The notes under the pieces are model-generated. The model did no database searches. It had not been told where the DNA came from and worked only from the letters and a program-made list of their open reading frames with translations. The translations under genes were made by a program, and so were the position numbers. Below, piece after piece: positions 8,603-17,665 of a stretch of DNA of 64,000 nt (its first letter is position 1; every line of letters begins with the position of its first letter). The DNA is taken from the NCBI RefSeq assembly GCF_019104745.1, contig NZ_JAHRWL010000001.1, positions 1 to 64,000 on the forward strand, given 5' to 3'. Source of the DNA: Thalassococcus arenae (lineage in GTDB: Bacteria; Pseudomonadota; Alphaproteobacteria; Rhodobacterales; Rhodobacteraceae).

Positions 8603-9424
8603 TCAGTCGGCCGGTTTTGCCCAGGCGTCCCAATTGTTGGCGTGCTGCGTGACATGACCGTCGAAGGCGAAGGGAAACTGGTGCACCACCACGTCCTCGC
8701 CCCGCAGCAGCAGCACACGGTAGGACGGCTCGAGCGCCGCCATCGGGGATGTGTCGGACGGTGCGAGGCTGGGCAGGGTCTGGTGCAGCGTCGAAGGCAC
8801 GCCGGAAAACGCGATACCGGCCAAGGTGCCCGACAGCGGTTCGTGCACATGGCCAAAGCACAGATGCACGATCTTGTGCGCATGGGTGATCAGGATCGTG
8901 CGCAACGCGGCCTGGTCGGCGTCGTTCAGCGACAGCATGTCCGTGGACGGGTCGCCCAGATGCAGCGGGTTGTGGTGGAAAAAGACCAAGGCCCGATCGC
9001 ATCCGGCCAATTGATCGGCAAGCCAGTCGCGGCGTTGCGCGCAGAAATGGCCGGCATGGGTGCGCGGTTCCACCGTGTCGCAATAGATCAGCCGCAGCCC
9101 GCCCAGATCCTCGGCATGGTTGACAAAGCCCGCCCGGTCGCGCGGTTGGTCCGGGAAGGCGTTCAGGAACGTGGCGCGGTCGTCGTGGTTGCCGATCATC
9201 AGCCGCACCGGAACCGGAAAGCCGGTCAGCGCGGCATGCAGCGCATCATAGGCGGCGGGATCGCCCCAATGCGCCAGATCGCCGGTGATGACCAGCCGGT
9301 CGGCAACTGCATGGTGGTCGGCGATATGGCGCAACGCCTGCGCCAGCCGCGCATGGGGATCCAGCCCTTCGACCAGCGCGCCGGGCGGGCCGAGATGCAG
9401 GTCCGACAGATGCACCAGCCGCAT
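8603..9424 (-). CDS. Metallophosphoesterase, CpdA-like
   Basis: 273 aa calcineurin-like phosphoesterase. All dinuclear-metal motifs are visible in order: HLSDLHLGPP at the N-terminus, GDLAHWGDP, GNHDDR, the HH pair in FFHHNPLHLG, and a final GHVHE. The layout fits class III cyclic nucleotide phosphodiesterases such as CpdA and related phosphodiesterases. The gene starts 10 bases after the MttB-like gene stop, so it is co-transcribed with the methylamine-type catabolic genes. A glycerophosphodiester or cyclic nucleotide substrate is possible; choosing between them needs assay data. Confidence 0.82.
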   Translation of the reverse strand: MRLVHLSDLHLGPPGALVEGLDPHARLAQALRHIADHHAVADRLVITGDLAHWGDPAAYDALHAALTGFPVPVRLMIGNHDDRATFLNAFPDQPRDRAGFVNHAEDLGGLRLIYCDTVEPRTHAGHFCAQRRDWLADQLAGCDRALVFFHHNPLHLGDPSTDMLSLNDADQAALRTILITHAHKIVHLCFGHVHEPLSGTLAGIAFSGVPSTLHQTLPSLAPSDTSPMAALEPSYRVLLLRGEDVVVHQFPFAFDGHVTQHANNWDAWAKPAD

Positions 9425-9434
9425 CGCGCCCGGC

Positions 9435-10973
9435 TTAGAAATGGATCGGCCAGCGGGCGCGGATCGCGCGGTCCAGTTCGCGCGGCATCAGCGATCCGGT
9501 GCTGTCCAGGATCGCCTGCTTGCGCGCCACCGCATTGGCCAGCAGATCGGGCTTTTTCGCTTCCTCCCATTCCTTGGGGCTCATCCGGTTGCCGAGTTTG
9601 GGATAGGTATATTCGGTCTGCATCAGCGCCAGGGTCTGATCGGTGCCCAGGTAATGGCCCGGACCGCCAAGGCAGACCGCCTTCATCGCATCCAGGCTCA
9701 CGCTGTCCTCGGTCACGTCGATGCCGCGCACCGCGCGCAGCGCCTGGCCCAGGATGTCGTCGCCCAGCACCAGGCTTTCCAGGCAGAAGCCCAGCAGCGA
9801 GGCATGCATGCCGACGGCCTCGTAGACCATGTTGAGCCCGGCCAGCCCCGCCATCACGTTGGTGATGCCCTGTTCCCAGCCCGCCTGCATGTCCGGCAGC
9901 TTGCTGTCGGAAATGCCGGCCGCCGCGCCTCCGGGCAGACCGTAGAACCGGTGCATCTGCGCGCAGCCCGCGGTCAGCAGCGCCTGTTCGGCCGACCCGC
10001 CCGACATCGCCCCGGTGCGCAGGTCGCTGACGAAGGGCCATGTGCCGAAGATCGCAGGGTGGCCCGGCGCGATGGAATTGACATAGACCACGCCGGCCAG
10101 GCATTCGGCCACCGCCTGCACGATGGCCAGCGCGATGGGCGCGGGCGCCGTCGCCCCCGCCTGCCCCGCCGACAGCAGCAGCACCGGCATGCCCGCGCGG
10201 ATGCAGTGTTCCATCGCGACGCAGCTTTCCTCGGCGAATTTCATCGGCGGCACGACGAAGCAATTGGAATTCGAGATGAAGGGGCGTGCCCGCCAGGCAT
10301 CCTCGCCGCCCGCGATCTCGTGGATCAGGTCCATGCAGGGTGCCACATGGGACGGCTCGGAAAAGGATGTGCCGATGTGTTTCGACGTGCCCGAGACACA
10401 GGCATAGACGGTGTTGAGGTCCATCTGCAGGTTGTCGGTGATGTCCCGGGCGACCATGCAGCGCTGAAAGAAATGCACGTTGTCCAGTTGTTCGACGATG
10501 CGCGCGGCATCGTAGAGATCCTGGATCGTGCTGTCGCGGTAGGTGCGGTTGATCGGATCGACCAGGTGCACGGCCGCGCCGGCGGTGCCGAAATAGACGC
10601 GGTTCTCTTCGAGCAGCAGGTCGTGCTTTGGGTTGCGGGCGTTCAGCGTGATGTTGCGCGCCGCCTTGGCCAGCATGTCCTCGACCAGCGCCCGGGGAAA
10701 GCGCAGACGGCCATCATCGCCCTGGATCGCGCCCGCCGCCGTCATCGCCTCGACGCCGGATTGCGGCGCCTGGCTCAGGCCGATCTCCTCGAGCGCCTGC
10801 AACGCCGCCTCGTGGATGCGGGCGACCTGGGCATCGGTCAGGGGCTTGTATTGCCCGCCCTTCATGCCCGGGCGGATGGGCCGGATCTCTTCGGCCAGCG
10901 GCGCGGCGCGCAAGGCGACGCGGGCGGACCGACCGCCCGAGCGGCGGGATTTCTGTTCGGTGGATATGTTCAT
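9435..10973 (-). CDS. Trimethylamine methyltransferase (MttB) family protein, non-pyrrolysine
   Basis: 512 aa from ATG 10973, which overlaps the upstream gene stop (ATGA). The sequence aligns along the length of the MttB family (SGTSKHIGTSFSEP, a FVVPPMKFAEES stretch, GLPGGAAAGISDSKLPD). There is no in-frame amber codon, so it belongs to the large non-pyrrolysine branch that includes glycine betaine methyltransferases (MtgB). No corrinoid protein or activator is encoded in the window. The likely role is demethylation of a quaternary amine such as glycine betaine, carnitine or a related betaine, feeding the neighbouring dimethylglycine/sarcosine dehydrogenase-like enzymes (inference from context). 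Confidence 0.83.
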   Translation of the reverse strand: MNISTEQKSRRSGGRSARVALRAAPLAEEIRPIRPGMKGGQYKPLTDAQVARIHEAALQALEEIGLSQAPQSGVEAMTAAGAIQGDDGRLRFPRALVEDMLAKAARNITLNARNPKHDLLLEENRVYFGTAGAAVHLVDPINRTYRDSTIQDLYDAARIVEQLDNVHFFQRCMVARDITDNLQMDLNTVYACVSGTSKHIGTSFSEPSHVAPCMDLIHEIAGGEDAWRARPFISNSNCFVVPPMKFAEESCVAMEHCIRAGMPVLLLSAGQAGATAPAPIALAIVQAVAECLAGVVYVNSIAPGHPAIFGTWPFVSDLRTGAMSGGSAEQALLTAGCAQMHRFYGLPGGAAAGISDSKLPDMQAGWEQGITNVMAGLAGLNMVYEAVGMHASLLGFCLESLVLGDDILGQALRAVRGIDVTEDSVSLDAMKAVCLGGPGHYLGTDQTLALMQTEYTYPKLGNRMSPKEWEEAKKPDLLANAVARKQAILDSTGSLMPRELDRAIRARWPIHF

Positions 10974-11800
10974 GTCGGGCCTCCCCCCGTCAGAAACGCG
11001 TCGATCTCGTCGGAGCTGGCGCCTGCCTTCAACCCGGTGAAATCGCCTTGACCCAGGATCGTGGCCATCACGTCGCGAATGGCGGCATGGGTCACGTGTG
11101 CCATCTGGCTGCCCAGTGACACGCGACGCACGCCCAGCGACCGGAACGCGTCCAGCGGCAGGTCGCGCAGCGGCCCGGCGGCCAACGCGTTGACCGGCGC
11201 ATTCACAGACTGGACGACCTTGGCCAGTTCGGCGCGCCCGGGCGGCACCGGCAGATAGAGACAATGCGCCCCGACAGCCTCGAAGGCTTGCAGGCGTCGG
11301 ATGCCTTCGTCGAGATCGTAGACCTCGTTCATCACGCCATCGGCGCGCGCGGTCAGCACGAAGGGACGCCCGAGCGCCCGCGCCGCCGCGACCCCGGCGC
11401 GGATGCGCTCGACCGCAAGATCGAAATCATAGGCCGCCAGGTCGCCTTCGGCGCGGATGTCCTCGATCCCGCAACCAGACAGGCCGATCTCTCCCGCCAG
11501 CCGCACGGTTTCGGCCACGTCCTCGGGCGCGTCGCCGAAACCGTTTTCGAAATCCCCCGAAACCGGCAATGGCGTGGCCGCCAGGATTGCGGCGGCATGC
11601 GCCAGCGCTTCGTCGCGCGTCACGCCCCCCATGTCCAGCCGGCCAAGGGTAAAGGCATGCGCGGCCGACGATGTCGCCAGCGCTTGGGCGCCGAGAGCGG
11701 CCATCATCTTTGCCGAACCCGCGCACCAGGGGTTGGGCATCACGAAACAGCCCTGCCCGTGCAAGGTGGCAAAGCGGTCGTGGCGATCGGCAAGTGTCAT
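10970..11800 (-). CDS. Isocitrate lyase/PEP mutase family protein
   Basis: 276 aa TIM-barrel protein with MPNPWCAGSAKMMAALG near the N-terminus and SGDFENGFG in place of the DADxGYG metal-binding loop. It lacks the KKCGH catalytic Cys loop of isocitrate lyase and the EDKxxxKxNS signature of PEP mutase, so it is neither of those enzymes. It is more likely an oxaloacetase- or methylisocitrate lyase-like C-C lyase of unknown substrate. It overlaps the neighbouring genes by 4 bases on both sides (ATGA each time), in the middle of the catabolic operon. Confidence 0.75.
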   Translation of the reverse strand: MTLADRHDRFATLHGQGCFVMPNPWCAGSAKMMAALGAQALATSSAAHAFTLGRLDMGGVTRDEALAHAAAILAATPLPVSGDFENGFGDAPEDVAETVRLAGEIGLSGCGIEDIRAEGDLAAYDFDLAVERIRAGVAAARALGRPFVLTARADGVMNEVYDLDEGIRRLQAFEAVGAHCLYLPVPPGRAELAKVVQSVNAPVNALAAGPLRDLPLDAFRSLGVRRVSLGSQMAHVTHAAIRDVMATILGQGDFTGLKAGASSDEIDAFLTGGGPT

Positions 11801-14235
11801 GTCCGGATCCTTTCGGCCCTCGGATCGTAGAGCGGTTTCAGACTGGCCCTCGCGGCGTGCCGCACACCCGCCACCTCGATTTCATAGGTCGCGCCGAGAA
11901 CCTCTTCGGCGCTCTGCCCCTCGCAAGGCACATAGCCCAGCCCGATCGCGCCTCCGAGCGCGTGGCCGTAATTGCCCGACGTGGTGATCCCGATGATCTG
12001 CCCGTCGCGCACCAGTGCCTCGTTGTGGAACAGCATCGGCGCGGGATCGTGCAGCTGGAACTGCACAAGGCGCCGCGCCGGGCCGGTCTGTTTCTTGCGC
12101 AGAAAGGCCTCGCGCCCGATGAAATCACCCTTGTCGGGTTTGACCGCGAAACCGAGACCGGCCTCGAGCACATGGTCCTCGTCGGTGATGTCGTGGCCGA
12201 AATGGCGGAACGCCTTTTCGATGCGGCAACTGTCCAGCGTGTGCAGGCCGCACAACGTGATCTCGGGCGCGGCCTCGATCAGCGTCTCGAACGCGTGGGC
12301 TGCCATGTCCGTGGAGACGTAAAGCTCCCAGCCCAGTTCGCCGACATAGGTCACGCGGTGGGCCCGCACGAGACCCAGGCCCAGTTCGATCTCGCGCGCC
12401 GTTCCGAACGGAAAGGCGTCATTGCCGAAATCGTCGGGGCTGACCTTTTGCATCACCGCGCGCGCTTGCGGCCCCATCAGGCAGAACACCGACTCGGCAG
12501 TGGTCATGTCGGTGATGACGGCGAACGCGTCCCCGACATGCCGTCGCAGCCAGGCCAGGTCGCGTTGCACCGTGGCGGCGGGCACGACCAGCAGGAACGC
12601 CGTTTCGGACAGGCGCGTCACGGTCAGGTCGCATTCGATCCCGCCCCGGTCGTTCAGCATCTGGGTATAGACGATGCGGCCCGCATCCACGTCCATGTCG
12701 TTGGCGCAGACCCGTTGCAGAAAGGCCAGCGCATCGCGCCCTTCGACGCGGATCTTGCCGAACGATGTCATGTCGAACAGGCCGACGCCTTGGCGCACTG
12801 CCATGTGTTCGGCGCGGTGGTTGTCGAACCAGTTCTGGCCGTTCCAGTCATAGCGGTATTCCCGCTCTTGCCCGTCGCGGGCGAACCAGTTGGCGCGTTC
12901 CCAGCCCGCCACCTCGCCGAAGACCGCGCCGCGCGCCTTGAGGTGGTCGTGGATCGGCGACCGGCGCACGCCGCGCGCGGTTTCGACCTGGCGATAGGGG
13001 TAATGGTCGGCATAGAGCAGGCCCAGGGTTTCGGTGACGCGCTCGCGCAGGTAGCGGCGGTTGCGCTGGAACGGCTGGGCGCGGCGGATGTCGACATCCC
13101 ACAGATCGAAGGGCGGTGTGCCTTCGTCCATCCATTGGGCCAGCGCCATGCCCGCGCCGCCCGAGGATACGATGCCGATCGAGTTGTAGCCCGCCGCCAC
13201 CCAGTAGCCCGACAGTGCCGGGGCCTCGCCTAGGTAATACCGGTCGTCGGGGGTAAAGCTTTCGGGACCGTTGAAGAAGGTGTGCACACCCGCGGTCTCG
13301 AACAGCGGCATGCGGCGCGTGGCCATGTCGAGGATCGGCTCGAAATGCTCGAAATCCTCGGGAAGGCTATCGAATTCAAAGGTTTCCGGGATGCCGTTCA
13401 TACCCCAGGGCTTGGCCTTGGGCTCGAACGCGCCCAGCATCATCTTGCCGGCGTCGGATTTGTAATAGGCGCATTCGTCCGGCACCCGCAGAACCGGCAG
13501 ATGTCCAAGCCCGTCAATGGGTTCAGTGACGAGGTAGAAGTGTTCGCAAGCGTGCAGCGGCAGCGTCACACCCGAGGCGGCGGCCAGGTCGCGCCCCCAC
13601 ATGCCGCCGCAATTGACCACAAGACCCGCCGTTATGTGGCTGATTTCACCGTTCATTTCGACATCGACGCCAGTCACCGCGCCGCGATCGTCGGTGACGC
13701 GGACAACCTTGGCGCCCTCGACGATCTGCGCGCCCTTCATCCGTGCACCCTTGGCGAGCGCCATGGCGATATTGGCCGGATCGCATTGGCCGTCGCCGGG
13801 CAGATGCACCGCGGCGACCACGTCATCCACATTCAGATGCGGATACATCGCCTTGACATCGCGGCTTGATACCTCGTCCACGGCAACGCCGAAGGCACGC
13901 GCCAGCGAAGCCTGGCGCAGGATTTCCTCGCGCCGGTGTTCGGTCAGGGCGACGGTCAGCGAACCCACCATGCGCATGCCGGTGGCGACGCCGGTTTCTG
14001 CCTCCAGTCGCTGGTAGAGTTCGGCCGAATACTTGGCCAGGCGCGTCATGTTCTGGTTGGCGCGCAGTTGTCCGATCAGTCCGGCAGCGTGCCAGGTGGT
14101 GCCGCAGGTCAGCCGCTTGCGTTCCAGCAGCACGATGTCGGTCCAGCCGCGCTGCGCCAGGTGGTAGGCCACCGAACAGCCCGAGACACCGCCGCCGATG
14201 ATGACGACGCGGGCTTCACGCGGAAGCGCGGTCAT
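11797..14235 (-). CDS. FAD-dependent oxidoreductase-GcvT fusion, dimethylglycine/sarcosine dehydrogenase-like (copy 1)
   Basis: 812 aa. The N-terminal DAO-type FAD domain (about residues 8-385) has the dinucleotide motif VVIIGGGVSGCSVAYHL and the TTWHAAG motif, whose His carries covalent FAD in dimethylglycine and sarcosine dehydrogenases. A FAO linker follows, then a C-terminal GcvT/aminomethyltransferase domain (about 430-805) that passes the oxidised methyl group to tetrahydrofolate. It oxidatively demethylates an N-methyl amine in the cytoplasm. The start overlaps the stop of a paralogue of the same layout (ATGA). The two proteins share the segment GWERANWFAR in the linker region, and they may act on successive N-methyl substrates. 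Confidence 0.87.
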   Translation of the reverse strand: MTALPREARVVIIGGGVSGCSVAYHLAQRGWTDIVLLERKRLTCGTTWHAAGLIGQLRANQNMTRLAKYSAELYQRLEAETGVATGMRMVGSLTVALTEHRREEILRQASLARAFGVAVDEVSSRDVKAMYPHLNVDDVVAAVHLPGDGQCDPANIAMALAKGARMKGAQIVEGAKVVRVTDDRGAVTGVDVEMNGEISHITAGLVVNCGGMWGRDLAAASGVTLPLHACEHFYLVTEPIDGLGHLPVLRVPDECAYYKSDAGKMMLGAFEPKAKPWGMNGIPETFEFDSLPEDFEHFEPILDMATRRMPLFETAGVHTFFNGPESFTPDDRYYLGEAPALSGYWVAAGYNSIGIVSSGGAGMALAQWMDEGTPPFDLWDVDIRRAQPFQRNRRYLRERVTETLGLLYADHYPYRQVETARGVRRSPIHDHLKARGAVFGEVAGWERANWFARDGQEREYRYDWNGQNWFDNHRAEHMAVRQGVGLFDMTSFGKIRVEGRDALAFLQRVCANDMDVDAGRIVYTQMLNDRGGIECDLTVTRLSETAFLLVVPAATVQRDLAWLRRHVGDAFAVITDMTTAESVFCLMGPQARAVMQKVSPDDFGNDAFPFGTAREIELGLGLVRAHRVTYVGELGWELYVSTDMAAHAFETLIEAAPEITLCGLHTLDSCRIEKAFRHFGHDITDEDHVLEAGLGFAVKPDKGDFIGREAFLRKKQTGPARRLVQFQLHDPAPMLFHNEALVRDGQIIGITTSGNYGHALGGAIGLGYVPCEGQSAEEVLGATYEIEVAGVRHAARASLKPLYDPRAERIRT

Positions 14236-16679
14236 GCCCGCAGCCTTTCGTTCTGCGGATCCCAGATCGGGCCGTCCGGCAGGATCTCGGCCTGGCGACG
14301 TTCACCGAAGATCTCGACCTCGACCGATCCGCCCGGTACGGCCAGGTCCGGCCGCAGCATGGCCAACGCGACCGAATGCCCGACCCGGTAGCCCCAGGCG
14401 CCCGACGTGGTTTCGCCCACCACGCTGCCATTGTGCCACAGTGTCGACATGTAGGGGGCATCGGCAGCGCCCGCGTCGACCTTGAGCGAGACGAAGCGCT
14501 TTTTCACACCACGCTGCTTTTCGGCCAGCAGCGCCGCCTTGCCGGGGAAATCCTGCGGCTTGTCGAAGCGGATGAACCGGTCGAGACCGCCCTCCAGCAG
14601 GGTATAGTCGGTCGACAGATCGCCTTTCCAGGCGCGGTAGCCTTTCTCGATCCGCAAGGCGTTCAACGCGTACATGCCGAAGGGCACGGCGCCGGCGCCC
14701 AGAACCGCCTCGTACAGTGCCGGGATGTCGGCATTGGCCGCGTGGATCTCCCAGCCCAGTTCACCGGCGAAGGACACCCGCGCCAACCCGCATTCCACCC
14801 CGCCGATCCGCGCGGTCTGCACCGACAGCCAGGGCAGCGACAGGTCGGCCTGGGTTCCGATGGCTTCGAAAAGCGTGCGGGATTTCGGTCCGGTGACGAT
14901 GAGCGTCGAGAAGTCGCGCGTGCGGTCGGTGATCGTGACGGCGTCGGGCTTGTCGGCCAGCAGGATGTCGCGGTCGTGCCATTGCGCGGTGGCGGCGGTG
15001 ATCAGCATGTAGTGATCGTCGCCATGTGCCATCACGCTCATCTCGGTCAGGATCCGGCCGCGGCTGTCGGGGAAATAGGCCAGCGTCATCCGGCCGGGTT
15101 TCGGCAAGCCCCCGGCGATCTTGCCCAGCAGCCAGTCGGCGGCGCCCGGCCCCCGAACGTCGAAACGCGAAAAACCCGGCAGGTCCAGCACGCCCACCCC
15201 GTCGCGCACCGCCTCGCATTCCTCGCGGATGCGGGCTTCCCACGGTCCCGCGCGATCCCAGGTCTGGGTCGCCTCTTCGGAGGTATCGTCGCCCGGCCTG
15301 GCGAACCAGTTGGCGCGTTCCCAGCCGTTATAGGCGCCCATCACGCCGCCCAGTTCCAGCACCTTGTCATGCACCGGCGACAGCTTGCGGTCGCGCGCTG
15401 CGGGCCATTCATGGTGCGGGAAATGCATGGCGTATTCGTGGCCATAGACCTCGATGGCCTTGTCGATGCAGTATTGCTGGTCGGTGTAATCGGTATACCG
15501 GCGCGGATCGGTGGCCCACATGTCCCACTCGGTCTCGCCTTGGGTGACCCATTCCGCCAGCACCTTGCCCGCGCCGCCCGCCTGGGTGATGCCGAAGGTG
15601 AACACACAGGCCTCGTAGGCGTTGGGCACCCCCGGCATCGGGCCAAGCAGCGGCAAGCCGTCCGGCGCGTAGGGGATCGGGCCGTTGATCACCCGGCCCA
15701 CACCAGCCGTGCCCAGGATCGGGACGCGGGCCATGGCGTCTTCGATATACCATTCCAGGCGTTCGAGGTCGTCTGGGTATAGCTGGAAGCTGAAATCCTC
15801 GGGCATCGGATCATCGGGCGTGATCCAGTGCGCCTTGCAGTTTCGTTCATAGGGGCCAAGATTCAGGCCGTTCTTGTCCTGGCGCAGGTAATACGAGCTG
15901 TCGACATCGCGCAGCAGAGGAACCTTGCGGCCGTTTTCCCTGGTCCAGGCTTGCAGTTCGGGGATTTCCTCGGTCAGGAAATACTGGTGCGACATCACCG
16001 CCATCGGCACGGTGCGGCCGCCGAAGGGCTTGAACCACTCACCGACCCGCTGGGCATAATAGCCCGCGGCGTTCACGACCTTTTCGCAGCGGATATCGCC
16101 CTTGTCGGTATGCACGATCCATTCGCCGCCCTCGCGGCTGATGCCGGTGGCGCCGCAGAAGCGTTCGATATGCGCGCCCATCTGGCGCGCGCCCTTGGCA
16201 AGGGCCTGGGTCAGCTGGGCCGGGTCGATATCGCCATCGTCGGGATCCCACAGCGCGCCCGCGAGGTCGTGGGTTTCGAGGAACGGATAACGATCCTTGA
16301 GATCGCCGACCTGCATCATCTCCAGATCAAGCCCCTGGTAGCGACCCATCGACCGCGCGCGTTCGAATTCCATCATCCGCTCTCGCGTATGACCCAGGCG
16401 GATCGATCCGGTGACATGGTAGTTCATCGGGTAATCGACTTCGTCGGCGAGCCCCGCATAGAGCCGCAGCGAATAACGCTGCATGTTCATCACCGCCCAA
16501 GAGGTGCTGAAGGACGGGCAATTGCCGGCGGCGTGCCAGGTGGACCCCGCGGTCAGTTCGTTCTTTTCGATGAGGACGCAATCTGTCCAGCCCATCTTGG
16601 CCAGATGATACAGGCTCGACGCGCCCACCGCGCCCCCACCGATGATGACCACGCGCGCCGTACTGGGCAATCCCGCCAT
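14232..16679 (-). CDS. FAD-dependent oxidoreductase-GcvT fusion, dimethylglycine/sarcosine dehydrogenase-like (copy 2)
   Basis: 815 aa, same architecture as its downstream neighbour: DAO FAD domain with VVIIGGGAVGASSLYHL and STWHAAG (covalent-FAD His), FAO linker with GWERANWFAR, then a GcvT folate domain. I place the start at ATG 16679 because GGGAGAG lies just upstream and the family begins a few residues before the FAD motif; an upstream in-frame start gives a poorly matching extension. It is the first gene of the six-gene minus-strand operon and is transcribed away from the LysR gene 105 bases upstream. It probably works with copy 1 in stepwise demethylation of betaine-derived amines. Confidence 0.87.
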   Translation of the reverse strand: MAGLPSTARVVIIGGGAVGASSLYHLAKMGWTDCVLIEKNELTAGSTWHAAGNCPSFSTSWAVMNMQRYSLRLYAGLADEVDYPMNYHVTGSIRLGHTRERMMEFERARSMGRYQGLDLEMMQVGDLKDRYPFLETHDLAGALWDPDDGDIDPAQLTQALAKGARQMGAHIERFCGATGISREGGEWIVHTDKGDIRCEKVVNAAGYYAQRVGEWFKPFGGRTVPMAVMSHQYFLTEEIPELQAWTRENGRKVPLLRDVDSSYYLRQDKNGLNLGPYERNCKAHWITPDDPMPEDFSFQLYPDDLERLEWYIEDAMARVPILGTAGVGRVINGPIPYAPDGLPLLGPMPGVPNAYEACVFTFGITQAGGAGKVLAEWVTQGETEWDMWATDPRRYTDYTDQQYCIDKAIEVYGHEYAMHFPHHEWPAARDRKLSPVHDKVLELGGVMGAYNGWERANWFARPGDDTSEEATQTWDRAGPWEARIREECEAVRDGVGVLDLPGFSRFDVRGPGAADWLLGKIAGGLPKPGRMTLAYFPDSRGRILTEMSVMAHGDDHYMLITAATAQWHDRDILLADKPDAVTITDRTRDFSTLIVTGPKSRTLFEAIGTQADLSLPWLSVQTARIGGVECGLARVSFAGELGWEIHAANADIPALYEAVLGAGAVPFGMYALNALRIEKGYRAWKGDLSTDYTLLEGGLDRFIRFDKPQDFPGKAALLAEKQRGVKKRFVSLKVDAGAADAPYMSTLWHNGSVVGETTSGAWGYRVGHSVALAMLRPDLAVPGGSVEVEIFGERRQAEILPDGPIWDPQNERLRA

Positions 16680-16758
16680 TGCGTCTCTCCCTGTTGGTTG
16701 TCGCGATATCTTTCCGCCCTTCCGCGCGCCGTTCAATTCAGTAGACTGGCGGTCATTG

Positions 16759-16773
16759 ATCGGATTATCCGAT
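16759..16773. promoter_or_regulatory. Palindromic operator candidate in divergent LysR promoter region
   Basis: ATCGGATTATCCGAT is a perfect 6-bp inverted repeat with a TTA centre, 11 bases before the lysR-type start and between it and the divergent catabolic operon. LysR regulators usually bind short interrupted palindromes in such intergenic regions and repress themselves. Site identity is inferred from position and symmetry. Confidence 0.5.
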
Positions 16774-16784
16774 TAGGAGCCGCG

Positions 16785-17642
16785 ATGCAGATCGAGTTGA
16801 TCGACACCTTTCTGGACCTGTGCGAGACGCGCAGCTTCAACCGGACCGCCGAACGGCTGGGGGTGACGCAGTCCACCGTTTCGGGGCGGATCAAGGCGCT
16901 GGAGCGGGCGGTGGGCGAAAGCCTGCTCAGCCGGTCGCGGGCGGGGACCGAGCTGACCACGGCGGGGATGCGGTTTGCGCCGCACGCGCGCCACGTCCGG
17001 CTGCTGTGGACCGAAGCGCTGCATGCCACGCGGCAAAGGGATGGCGGCGCGCTGACCATGCGCATCGCCATCCAGCACGATCTGATGGAGAACCACATCG
17101 CCGACTGGATCACCGCGCTGCGCGACAGCCTGCCCGGCAGCGCCTTTTACGTCGAAGCCGACTATTCGGTGCAGATGTGCCGCGACATGGTGTCGGGCGA
17201 TCTGGACCTGGGCATCCTGTTCACCCCCTCGGGCCATCCCGACCTGCATTTCGAAAGCCTGGGCGAGGTGGTCTATCGCATGGTGTCGACCGACACCGAC
17301 ACGCTGGTCGGGGTTAAGGGCAATCGGTATATCCTGCCCAACTACTCGCCTGCCTTCGCCCACAGCCATGCCGAATTGCTGCCCAGGCTGTCGCGCGGCG
17401 CGGTGTCGAGCGGACAGGGCGGGGTGATCCGCGGACTTCTCAGCGCGCTTGGCGGCAGCACCTACCTGCTGGATGAGACCGCCCGCGCGCTGGTGGCATC
17501 GGGCGAGGCGCGGTTCGTCTCGGACGCGCCGCGCATCGCGCAAAGTGTCTATGCCGGCGCGCATCTGCGCTATCGCCACCGCCCGGCCTATCGCCGGATG
17601 ATCCGGGTGCTGCGCGGTCAGGTCCGGTCGGATACAGGCTAG
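16785..17642 (+). CDS. LysR-family transcriptional regulator
   Basis: 285 aa from ATG 16785 with TAGGAG upstream. The N-terminal winged helix-turn-helix (about residues 2-60) contains ETRSFNRTAERLGVTQSTVSGRI, and the substrate-binding domain follows with LDLGILFTP. It is transcribed divergently from the FAD-GcvT/MttB operon, so it is the obvious local regulator, with a palindromic site in between. The effector is probably an N-methylated amine or a breakdown product (inference). Confidence 0.88.
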   Translation: MQIELIDTFLDLCETRSFNRTAERLGVTQSTVSGRIKALERAVGESLLSRSRAGTELTTAGMRFAPHARHVRLLWTEALHATRQRDGGALTMRIAIQHDLMENHIADWITALRDSLPGSAFYVEADYSVQMCRDMVSGDLDLGILFTPSGHPDLHFESLGEVVYRMVSTDTDTLVGVKGNRYILPNYSPAFAHSHAELLPRLSRGAVSSGQGGVIRGLLSALGGSTYLLDETARALVASGEARFVSDAPRIAQSVYAGAHLRYRHRPAYRRMIRVLRGQVRSDTG

Positions 17643-17643
17643 G

Positions 17644-17659
17644 CGGGCTTTTCCGCCCG
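17644..17659. terminator. Short bidirectional hairpin between convergent genes
   Basis: CGGGC (17644-17648) pairs with GCCCG (17655-17659) around TTTTCC, in the 23-base gap between the LysR gene and the convergent dehydrogenase gene. It is short but well placed for a shared terminator. Confidence 0.4.
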
Positions 17660-17665
17660 ACCGTC

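Noticed and set aside
9435-10973. Pyrrolysine-containing trimethylamine methyltransferase
   Set aside because: There is no in-frame TAG codon inside the reading frame and no pyl genes are in the window.
6897-11800. Phosphonate biosynthesis (PEP mutase plus ThDP phosphonopyruvate decarboxylase)
   Set aside because: The PEP mutase-like protein lacks EDKxxxKxNS, and the two genes are embedded among N-methyl amine catabolic genes.
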